Origin: Acidobacteriota bacterium
Lineage (GTDB): Bacteria; Acidobacteriota; Thermoanaerobaculia; Multivoradales; J023
NCBI GenBank assembly: GCA_029263395.1
Contig: JAJCXO010000104.1
Location: 28,335 to 92,334, forward strand
Reading direction: 5' to 3'
DNA: 64,000 nt
Shown here: positions 25,262 through 32,589 of the stretch, piece after piece
How the letters are laid out: each line of letters starts with the position of its first letter
Numbering within the stretch: position 1 is the first letter of the stretch
The notes under the pieces: generated by a model
What the model was told of the DNA's origin: nothing
The model's database searches: none
The model's input: only the letters and a program-made list of their open reading frames with translations
Program-made: the position numbers and the translations under genes

Positions 25262-26011
25262 TTGACAACTCTGGCCATCATCACCCAATACACCTACTGG
25301 GTTGCGTTTTTATGCCTGGCTTCCGGCACCATCTACTTCCTCGCTGAACGAAACTCGCTGATCGAGGAGTACCGCGCGACCGCCACCACCGCCGCAGTCG
25401 TCTGCTTTATTGCGGCGGCCAACTACTTCGTCATGCAAGGATCGGTCGGACGTGACGGCTCTATCGAGTCGATCCTCAATTTCCCCACCGAGTTCCGCTA
25501 CCTCGACTGGCTGATTACGACACCCCTGATCTTGACCAAGTTTCCATCGTTGCTCGGCTCGGGGGAAGATCGACGACCGCTGGTGGTCACGCTGATTTTT
25601 GCCGACGTGGTGATGATCGCCACCGGCTTTGCCGGTGAGCTGGCGATCAATCAGGCCGGCGGCAATTTCTCGTCCCTCGGCCTCGGAATGTTCCTCGCCT
25701 CGGGCGCAGCCTTCTGCTTCATCATCTACATCCTGTTCACGATGGTCGTTGCTGCATCCAAGGACAAACTCAAACCTATCCGCGACGGTTTGAAACGGCT
25801 CAGACTGTTCATCGCCATTGGCTGGATGATCTATCCGATCGGCTATTTGATGGCGATGTTCGGCATCGGACCCGAAGGCCTAGTGTTACGCGAGCTGATC
25901 TACAACATTGCCGATGTGGTCAACAAAGTCGGATTTGGCTTGGTGGCGGTGTTCGCCGTCCGGCAGGTGTCTCGCGACCAAACAATTCGTAAGGCGATCG
26001 CGAGCCTGTAG
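25262..26011 (+). CDS. Microbial rhodopsin with DTK motif, probable outward proton pump
   Basis: 249 residues, seven helices. Helix C reads RYLDWLITTPLILTKF, giving Asp82 (proton acceptor), Thr86 and Lys93 at the donor position, where proteorhodopsin has Glu; DTK is the motif of the Exiguobacterium sibiricum rhodopsin. Helix G has NIADVVNKVGFG with the retinal Lys222. By alignment, the His that pairs with the acceptor in proteorhodopsin (His75) is Asn54 here, the spectral position (105) is Ile90, suggesting green absorption, and the antenna-fenestration position is Phe144. The TTG start is set by AAGGAGG seven bases upstream. Retinal synthesis genes follow directly. Confidence 0.93.
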   Translation: MTTLAIITQYTYWVAFLCLASGTIYFLAERNSLIEEYRATATTAAVVCFIAAANYFVMQGSVGRDGSIESILNFPTEFRYLDWLITTPLILTKFPSLLGSGEDRRPLVVTLIFADVVMIATGFAGELAINQAGGNFSSLGLGMFLASGAAFCFIIYILFTMVVAASKDKLKPIRDGLKRLRLFIAIGWMIYPIGYLMAMFGIGPEGLVLRELIYNIADVVNKVGFGLVAVFAVRQVSRDQTIRKAIASL

Positions 26012-26018
26012 GCGGTTT

Positions 26019-26039
26019 CCGGCGGCTGCCAGCCGCCGG
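26019..26039 (+). promoter_or_regulatory. Stable hairpin between rhodopsin and crtI
   Basis: A perfect 9-bp GC-rich stem (CCGGCGGCT / AGCCGCCGG) with a GCC loop, seven bases after the rhodopsin stop, without a following T run. It may protect the 3' end of a rhodopsin transcript or weaken read-through, so that rhodopsin is made in excess over the carotenoid enzymes. Confidence 0.75.
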
Positions 26040-26065
26040 GCGCTCATTGTCGACGTTGAGCCACT

Positions 26066-27571
26066 ATGAAACGACCGATCATCAAGCCGCGCTCCCCTGC
26101 TCTCGTCGTGGGGGCAGGATTCGGTGGTATTGCCACCGCATTGCGCCTGCGGGCCCGCGGCTATCGGGTGACGCTGGTCGACCGGCTGCCGGAACTCGGT
26201 GGCCGGGCACGGGTGTTTCGTCGAGACGGTTTCACTTTCGACGCTGGGCCGACGGTAATTACCGCCCCCTTCCTGTTCGCTGAGCTGTTCGAGTTGTTCG
26301 GCGAGCGGCTCGAAGACCACGTCAACCTGTTGCCGGTTGAGCCGTGGTATCGGATGCTGTTCGACGACGGGAGCCGTTTCGACTACGGCGGAACAATGGC
26401 CGACACCGAGCACGAGATCGAAAGCTTGTCACCGTCCGATGTCGACGGCTATCGGAATCTCCTCGCACACTCCAAGAAGTTGTTCGACAAGGGCTTTACT
26501 GAGCTGGCCGATCAGCCGTTCGATTCGCTCTCGGCCATGCTGCGCTCGGTGCCGGACTTGGTGCGCTTACGCGCTGATCGAACAGTCTGGGACGTGGTGA
26601 GTCGTCATCTTCGCGACCCACGACTGCGCCAGGCCTTCAGCCTCCATCCGCTGTTGGTCGGCGGCAATCCCTTCACGACGACCAGTATCTACTGTCTGAT
26701 TCACTTCTTGGAACGGAAATGGGGCGTCGTCTTTCCCCAGGGCGGTACCGGGGCATTGGTCGGCGCTCTGGGCGACCTCATGCAACGTGTTGGCATCGAA
26801 TTCCGTCTTGGTGAGACTGTAGAACGTGTCGATATTGTCGATGGGGCGGCGGTCGGCATCACCCTCGATACCGGCGAGGCGCTCGACGGCTCGCCCGTCG
26901 TGATGGGCACAGATCCGTGTTTCGTCTACAAACACTTGATCGCGCCTGACCATCGGCGCCGATGGACCGACGCACGGATCGGGAAGCTGCGCTCCTCGAT
27001 GGGGCTTTTTGTGCTGTATTTCGGTACCACCAGAATCTACCCCGAGGTCGCCCACCACAGCATTCTCTTCGGCCCGCGCTTTCGGGGACTGCTCGAGGAC
27101 ATCTTCGAGAAGGGTCAGTTGGCCGACGACATGAGCCTCTATTTACATCGGCCCACAGCTACTGATCCCAGCCTCGCTCCGGCCGGGCATGACGGCTTCT
27201 ATGTGCTGTCCCCGGTACCCAACCTCACCGCGGCGATCGACTGGACCATCGAAGGCCCGCGGTACGCAGAGAAAATTCTCGACCGTCTCGAGAGCACCGT
27301 TCTGCCGCGCCTGCGCAATCACTTGGTGTCGTGCTTCCACGTCACGCCGCAGTACTTCCGCACAGAACTCTTGAGCCATCGCGGAGCGGGTTTCTCTGTC
27401 CAACCACTTTTGACCCAATCAGCCTGGTTCCGCTTCCACAACGCTTCGGAAGATGTCCGCGATCTCTACTTCGTGGGTGCGGGTACCCACCCGGGGGCCG
27501 GCGTCCCGGGCGTCCTCAGCTCAGCCAAAGTGGTCGAAAATCTGTTGTTGGAACGGGAGAGGGCAGCATGA
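26066..27571 (+). CDS. crtI: Phytoene desaturase
   Basis: 501 residues. The N-terminal FAD-binding motif is ALVVGAGFGGIATALRLRARG, followed by LPELGGRARVF and FDAGPTVITAP, typical of CrtI. The C-terminal signature YFVGAGTHPGAGVPGVLSSAK is complete. The enzyme desaturates phytoene to lycopene at the membrane using FAD, providing the substrate for the lycopene cyclase encoded two genes later. Its stop overlaps the start of crtB by four bases (ATGA), so translation is coupled. Confidence 0.95.
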   Translation: MKRPIIKPRSPALVVGAGFGGIATALRLRARGYRVTLVDRLPELGGRARVFRRDGFTFDAGPTVITAPFLFAELFELFGERLEDHVNLLPVEPWYRMLFDDGSRFDYGGTMADTEHEIESLSPSDVDGYRNLLAHSKKLFDKGFTELADQPFDSLSAMLRSVPDLVRLRADRTVWDVVSRHLRDPRLRQAFSLHPLLVGGNPFTTTSIYCLIHFLERKWGVVFPQGGTGALVGALGDLMQRVGIEFRLGETVERVDIVDGAAVGITLDTGEALDGSPVVMGTDPCFVYKHLIAPDHRRRWTDARIGKLRSSMGLFVLYFGTTRIYPEVAHHSILFGPRFRGLLEDIFEKGQLADDMSLYLHRPTATDPSLAPAGHDGFYVLSPVPNLTAAIDWTIEGPRYAEKILDRLESTVLPRLRNHLVSCFHVTPQYFRTELLSHRGAGFSVQPLLTQSAWFRFHNASEDVRDLYFVGAGTHPGAGVPGVLSSAKVVENLLLERERAA

Positions 27572-28560
27572 CGTCTCGGCTTGGTCACACTGTTCGGGCC
27601 GGCACCGGAAGACCTCTATCGATGCCTTCCGCCTCGCCTAACACCTCCACAACGATGGCTGGTCGCGGCTCTACGTTCGCTTGGGCTAGTCGCCTGCTAC
27701 CTCAATCACTAGGGCCGGACGTTGCCCAGCTTTATAGCTTCTGTCGCCGCGTGGACGACATTGCCGACCGTTCAGACGACTCTCAAGATGCGCGGCGTCG
27801 CCTCGCTGGCTTGCAGAACGCGCTGCTAGCAGGTGACGTGAGCGATCCGCTGGCGGCCAGAATGCTCGATCTGGCGCAACGATACGCCTTCGAGATCACG
27901 CCGGCCATCGCCTTGATCGAAGGGGCCAGCTCCGACCTCGGACCCGTTCGCATCGCGTCCAGTGAGGATCTTCTGCGGTATGCCTATGCGGTAGCAGGAA
28001 CGGTTGGGGAGATGATGTGCCCCATCCTCGGCTGCCGCAAAGCGATGGCGTTGCCCTTTGCAATCGATCTCGGCGTCGGGATGCAGCTCACCAACATCGC
28101 CCGCGACGTCTTGGAAGATGCCCAGAACAACCGCCTTTATCTGCCCGCCGACCGACTCGATCCAACGGTGACACCACACAGCCTAGCGGCAGGCGAGTCG
28201 GCGGCGCGGGCCAGTACCTGGAACGAGATTCTGTGGCTCCTCACCTTGGCCGAGCGCTACTACCGAAACGCGGATCTCGGCATCGGCTTGCTGCCGCTTC
28301 GAGTAAGGCCCGGCATCTTGGTAGCAAGCCGCGTCTACGAAGCGATCGGCACGGAAATTCGACGCGCCGGCGAAACGCTCTACTGGCAGCGACGAGCCAA
28401 GGTCAGCCGCCGTGCCTTCTTGTGGCAGACGCTGCGGGCGCTTTCGCGTCTGCCCCGGCCGATTGAGAAGGCCAATCGGTCCGGTAGGATGACACCCGCG
28501 GCGCACTTACGCCGCGTACGGCTATCGACTCCTCTCGAGGAGCACCGTGAACAAGGGTGA
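27568..28560 (+). CDS. crtB: Phytoene synthase
   Basis: 330 residues starting at the ATG that overlaps the crtI stop. Both Asp-rich motifs of squalene/phytoene synthases are present: YSFCRRVDDIAD and LTNIARDVLEDAQNNRLYL. It condenses two GGPP to phytoene. The first ~35 residues are Ser/Thr-rich and not conserved, so an internal start such as the ATG at 27622 or 27655 is possible. The stop lies 14 bases inside crtY. Confidence 0.95.
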   Translation: MTSRLGHTVRAGTGRPLSMPSASPNTSTTMAGRGSTFAWASRLLPQSLGPDVAQLYSFCRRVDDIADRSDDSQDARRRLAGLQNALLAGDVSDPLAARMLDLAQRYAFEITPAIALIEGASSDLGPVRIASSEDLLRYAYAVAGTVGEMMCPILGCRKAMALPFAIDLGVGMQLTNIARDVLEDAQNNRLYLPADRLDPTVTPHSLAAGESAARASTWNEILWLLTLAERYYRNADLGIGLLPLRVRPGILVASRVYEAIGTEIRRAGETLYWQRRAKVSRRAFLWQTLRALSRLPRPIEKANRSGRMTPAAHLRRVRLSTPLEEHREQG

Positions 28561-29713
28561 ACGGGCAGACATCGCGATCATCGGTGGTGGTTTGGCTGGC
28601 CTCAGCCTAGCCTGGAGACTCGCCGATCCGACTTTCGGGCAGCATAGAGTCATTGTCCTCGAACCTCGCGAGCAGTACGTTCCCGATAGAACCTGGAGCT
28701 ACTGGAAGCTTCATGATCACCCGTTTCAGCCTTGGGTCAGCCACTCCTGGGAGCGCTGGCAGGTTGCCACCAACGCTGGGACCGCCGTCGGAAATTCTAC
28801 CGAGCACCCTTACCAACGGCTACCGGCCGCCAGTCTCTATTCTGCTGCGCTCACTCGAATCGAGAACGCCGCCCATGTTCATCTTCGCCTCGGCTGCTCG
28901 GTGGATGGCCTGGTCGATCGCGGCCCAGGGGATGTCCAGGTCACCGGTCCATGGGGCGAGCTGAGCGCTGCTCTGGCCTTTGACAGCCGGCCTCCGAAGC
29001 TTCGGTCCGGTGCCCTTGTACAGCACTTCTGCGGTTGGGAGATCGAAACCCCCGAACCCCGCTTCCAGACCGACACTGTAACCCTGATGGACTTTCAGGT
29101 CGCACAGCAGGGAGCGGTGCACTTTGTTTATGTGCTGCCTCTTTCCCCGTGTTCAGCGCTGATCGAGGACACATGGATCTCGCGGTCACCTCAGCCACTG
29201 AACACTTATGCCCAACATCTGCGGCATTATCTGACCCAGCACCTGAACGTCACAGACTATCGGCTGCTTCGGATGGAGGAGGGGCGTATCCCTATGGACC
29301 CAACCTTGCGTCGACGTCGCCAGCGGTCGCGAATCGTGCAACTCGGTACTCGTGGCGGGATGGTACGGGCCGCCAGTGGCTATGCCTTTCTCCAGATCCA
29401 ACGGGACAGCGAGGACCTGGCTCGCCAGTTGACGGCAGGAGCTCGCGTCTGGCGTCGCGGACTTCGTCCACAACGGTCTCCAGGGGTGTTGACGCGCCGA
29501 ATGGATTCGGTCTTCCTTGGCTACCTCGATCGTCATCCCGAAAGGGCACCAGAATTGTTTCGTGCCCTATTTACAGGCTGCCCGCCGGAAGACTTGGTGC
29601 GTTTCCTGGGCGGTGTTGGCAGCTTTTCAGACCACCTTGCTGTCATTGCGGCATTACCCAAACTGCCACTCTTGGCGCAGCTCTTTCGCGGCAAGAAGCG
29701 ACATGAAGCTTGA
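28547..29713 (+). CDS. crtY: Lycopene beta-cyclase, CrtY type
   Basis: 388 residues. The dinucleotide-binding motif DIAIIGGGLAGLSLAWRL is followed by PDRTWSYWKLHD, characteristic of CrtY; later come LMDFQVAQQGAVHFVYVLPL and TRGGMVRAASGYAF, also typical. It closes both ends of lycopene to beta-carotene, the precursor of retinal. The GTG start has GAGG nine bases upstream and overlaps the crtB stop. Confidence 0.93.
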   Translation: MNKGERADIAIIGGGLAGLSLAWRLADPTFGQHRVIVLEPREQYVPDRTWSYWKLHDHPFQPWVSHSWERWQVATNAGTAVGNSTEHPYQRLPAASLYSAALTRIENAAHVHLRLGCSVDGLVDRGPGDVQVTGPWGELSAALAFDSRPPKLRSGALVQHFCGWEIETPEPRFQTDTVTLMDFQVAQQGAVHFVYVLPLSPCSALIEDTWISRSPQPLNTYAQHLRHYLTQHLNVTDYRLLRMEEGRIPMDPTLRRRRQRSRIVQLGTRGGMVRAASGYAFLQIQRDSEDLARQLTAGARVWRRGLRPQRSPGVLTRRMDSVFLGYLDRHPERAPELFRALFTGCPPEDLVRFLGGVGSFSDHLAVIAALPKLPLLAQLFRGKKRHEA

Positions 29714-29746
29714 GCTCCAAACACCGAGCCAGACGGGGCGTCCCAC

Positions 29747-30802
29747 TTGAGGATCACGCCTACGAGACCGGGGCCCGTGCCTGGGGTTATTCTCGTCGTC
29801 CTACCACTGGTCGCCGCAGCGCCCTGGTTGCAGGACCTTCCGCCCGGCGCCCAGGCCATCGTCCTGCTCGCCGGAGTGTTGATTCTCGGCGTACCCCACG
29901 GTGCACTTGACCATCTGGTGGCACGGTCACTGCTCGCAACTCGTATCGGCCGGTGGTGGCCGCTCTATTTCGGCCTGGCCTATCTGATGCTCGCTGGAGC
30001 GGTGTTGTGGGGCTGGCGAATCGCCGCGCCGTTCACCCTCGCCGGCTTTCTGGCGTTGTCGATTCTGCACTTCGGTTCGGATCGTCGAGCAGGGGCATGC
30101 GGCCGCTGGCTCAAGGTCGCAGCCCACGGCGGCGCTCCGGTGGTATTACCTTGCTTCTTCTACCCGGAACCGACGGCAATCATCTTCCGTCTGCTGGCCC
30201 CTACTGCGCAACTTGATGCCACAGCCGTGCTTGCGATCGCACGACCGGCCGCATTCCTGTGGAGTTTCGCAGCGCTGTATGTGATCGTCCGATCGCTGGT
30301 TGAACCGTCGCCAAGCGGCGCAAGATCAACCGCCGTTTGGCACGCGATCGAACTACCAGCTCTTGCTTGGCTGTTCGCCTTCTTGCCGCCGCTGCTCGGA
30401 TTTGGCGCCTACTTCTGCCTGATCCACTCCGTTCAGCACCTCACAGAAATCGGTCGCCATTTGGGCCCGGCGCAATCCCTCAATCGGTTGCGCTGGCTGG
30501 TTCGTCAGGCACTGCCACTGACAGCCACGACAATCGTTCTCGGCCTACTCGTCGCTCCGTGGGCCGCCCCCAGCCTCACCCTGGACGAAACGTTCTTGCG
30601 ACTTACTTTTTGGGGCCTTGCAGCCCTCACCGTTCCCCACATGCTGCTCCTCTTCTTCTGGAATCGATATCGGATCCGAAATATCGAGGAGCCACAACAA
30701 CACCATGGAGATGGAGCTCATGAGAATCCAGGTCACCGGAATCGCTTTGACCGCCGTACTCGCGCTGACCGGCGTCAGCACCGCCTCCGAGTTGGTTTGT
30801 AA
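29747..30802 (+). CDS. blh: Beta-carotene 15,15'-dioxygenase, Brp/Blh type
   Basis: 351 residues from a TTG; a GTG at 29777 is an alternative. About eight to ten membrane helices. GVPHGALDHLVA is the conserved helix with iron-binding His; SILHFGSD and LIHSVQHLTEIG supply further His, as in Brp/Blh enzymes that split beta-carotene to two retinals. The position after crtY and downstream of the rhodopsin completes chromophore synthesis. The last ~30 residues (QQHHGDGAHENPGHRN...) are unlike the family and overlap the next gene by about 80 bases, so the 3' end may have been extended by a lost stop or frameshift. Confidence 0.93.
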   Translation: MRITPTRPGPVPGVILVVLPLVAAAPWLQDLPPGAQAIVLLAGVLILGVPHGALDHLVARSLLATRIGRWWPLYFGLAYLMLAGAVLWGWRIAAPFTLAGFLALSILHFGSDRRAGACGRWLKVAAHGGAPVVLPCFFYPEPTAIIFRLLAPTAQLDATAVLAIARPAAFLWSFAALYVIVRSLVEPSPSGARSTAVWHAIELPALAWLFAFLPPLLGFGAYFCLIHSVQHLTEIGRHLGPAQSLNRLRWLVRQALPLTATTIVLGLLVAPWAAPSLTLDETFLRLTFWGLAALTVPHMLLLFFWNRYRIRNIEEPQQHHGDGAHENPGHRNRFDRRTRADRRQHRLRVGL

Positions 30803-31307
30803 CAACGGCGCCACAAAATCCCTTGGTACAGACGGCGTGTGGCGGATCTTCAAGCCGATCGCTGTGCAAGAGGATCTGCAGGTTGCTCGGCCTCGTCACT
30901 ATCACAAGCCGTGGAAAAAATTCTCTTTCCGAGTGCCTGCAGAAACACCGATGGTTGAGGGGTTCGGGCCACCCACTGGCGGTGCCAAGGACCATTCCAC
31001 ATACTTCGAGGACCAAGACACTTTACCGCTAGATGCCGCAGAGACACGCGCCTGCGAGTTATTCGCGGAGGCGACGTTCTCGGTCTATTCGCGAGAAGCA
31101 GTTGATCGTGAGTTCGCGGCCAAGATAGAAGTTCAACAAGGTATGGACGACATGCGAGCGACCCTCGAGGCGATCACCGGCAAACTCGAGAAAGTCACGG
31201 ACGAGTTGGCGCGCTCGCAGCGCACCACCGTTCAGCTCAACGGGCGCATCGAATTACTCGAGCAAAAACTCAAGGCAGCAAGCGGAGTGGCTGGAGGGAA
31301 GAAATGA
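30720..31307 (+). CDS. Small secreted coiled-coil protein
   Basis: 195 residues from an ATG with GGAG, inside the 3' end of blh. A signal peptide (MRIQVTGIALTAVLALTGVSTA) precedes a short mature domain with two Cys (LVCNNGA, TRACEL). The C-terminal ~65 residues are a coiled coil (MRATLEAITGKLEKVTDELA, LNGRIELLEQKLK). It probably sits in the periplasm. Nothing links it to retinal metabolism except position between blh and the prenyl synthase gene. I do not recognise it. Confidence 0.7.
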   Translation: MRIQVTGIALTAVLALTGVSTASELVCNNGATKSLGTDGVWRIFKPIAVQEDLQVARPRHYHKPWKKFSFRVPAETPMVEGFGPPTGGAKDHSTYFEDQDTLPLDAAETRACELFAEATFSVYSREAVDREFAAKIEVQQGMDDMRATLEAITGKLEKVTDELARSQRTTVQLNGRIELLEQKLKAASGVAGGKK

Positions 31308-31361
31308 GCTCGCGGGCTTGCCTTTGACTGGATTCTCAATGGCTCCAGAATAGGCCATCCG

Positions 31362-32360
31362 ATGTTGAATTTTATCCATGTCAATGCCTCCGACTTAACA
31401 CGGGTCGAAGTACTCATGCATACCCTTGCACGAGGCGACTCAACCGATGGGTTAGGAAAAATCGCCAGCGAGCACATAGGCAACGGCGGCAAGCGGATTC
31501 GGGCCCAGCTTGCTCTGACTGCCGCCAAAGCGGTCGATGCGGAGATCGATGCTGCGCCCTGGGCGACCGCCTGCGAATTACTTCACAATGCCAGCTTGAT
31601 TCATGACGACATTCAAGATGGAGACCAGTTTCGCAGACAGAAGAAATCAATCTGGGCAGAATACGGATTTGCACAGGCGATCAATGCGGGTGATCTCTTG
31701 TTGATGCTGCCATTGACTGCCGTCGATCGACTAACGTGTCCTGATCACATGAAGTGGAACTTGACGCGGGCGCTGATTCGGCGAGCACAGGCGGCTGCAA
31801 GAGGCCAAGCCCTCGAGCTCAGCATCCGACAAAACATCAACTCTACTTGGGCTGAGTGGAGTCATGCCTATCAGGGCAAGACTGGCGAGCTCCTGGCGTT
31901 GCCGCTCGAGGGAGCCGCATTATTAGGCGGCCTCCCGACCGAGGCGGCAAAGATATTGGGTAACATCTTTCGTAAGTTCGGTATCGTTTATCAGATATGG
32001 AATGACATTGGGCAAACATTGAGCTTAACAAAGCAAACTACTCCGAAAGATTTGTCCTCGTTAGGCATTCTACTGATCACGCACCTTCAGCTCCAACCCG
32101 AGGACTCATCACTGGCGGCGCTGACACTTGCATCAAAAGAAGGATGCCCAAGAGCTGCCTCTGAACTTTTGGATCGAATTCACCGAGGCAGTGGGATTCA
32201 CGAACTGCTCGAACGAGGCGAAGATATTCTTGAAACTATTCGGAGAGACCCGGCCCTAGCAGCTTATCCTGGCTTGCAGGAGCTTGCCGAGGATCTTGCG
32301 ACGCTCAGCCCCCTGCACGGGCAAATACCCATGCAGTCTGCCATCGCAAGTTATTCGTGA
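31362..32360 (+). CDS. Polyprenyl (GGPP-type) diphosphate synthase with altered second motif
   Basis: 332 residues. The first Asp-rich motif is intact (LIHDDIQD, Asp82-Asp86), with GNGGKRIR for diphosphate binding and KTGELLALP further on. A small residue (Ala) five before the first Asp fits a product of C20 or longer. The usual second motif (DDxxD) reads WNDIGQ, lacking the first and last acids, which would be expected to reduce activity or make it a regulatory subunit. Base composition is more AT-rich than the neighbouring crt genes. Placement suggests it supplies GGPP to CrtB. Confidence 0.85.
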   Translation: MLNFIHVNASDLTRVEVLMHTLARGDSTDGLGKIASEHIGNGGKRIRAQLALTAAKAVDAEIDAAPWATACELLHNASLIHDDIQDGDQFRRQKKSIWAEYGFAQAINAGDLLLMLPLTAVDRLTCPDHMKWNLTRALIRRAQAAARGQALELSIRQNINSTWAEWSHAYQGKTGELLALPLEGAALLGGLPTEAAKILGNIFRKFGIVYQIWNDIGQTLSLTKQTTPKDLSSLGILLITHLQLQPEDSSLAALTLASKEGCPRAASELLDRIHRGSGIHELLERGEDILETIRRDPALAAYPGLQELAEDLATLSPLHGQIPMQSAIASYS

Positions 32361-32589
32361 CCTGATTACCCTCACTCCCTATGGGACCAACTCTGTTCCC
32401 TGCCTGAGTTGGGCATTCGGCAACTGATCGACGATCCACTGGATCAACTGAATCGCCTTGTCGACCAGCCCCCATTGCGTGACGTGGGTGCCAAGGTCGT
32501 CGACTGCCAGACCCTCGTCACAATCCCTGGTATAGTTCTTTCTAGTCATTCGAAAGGGCGCGTATCAGGGGGGCTATCGAGGAGGAGTC
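32361..32589. other. Spacer without a gene
   Basis: Between the prenyl synthase and the amine oxidase gene. It contains TATAGT (32531-32536) as a possible -10 for the next gene. No clear hairpin was seen. Confidence 0.4.
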
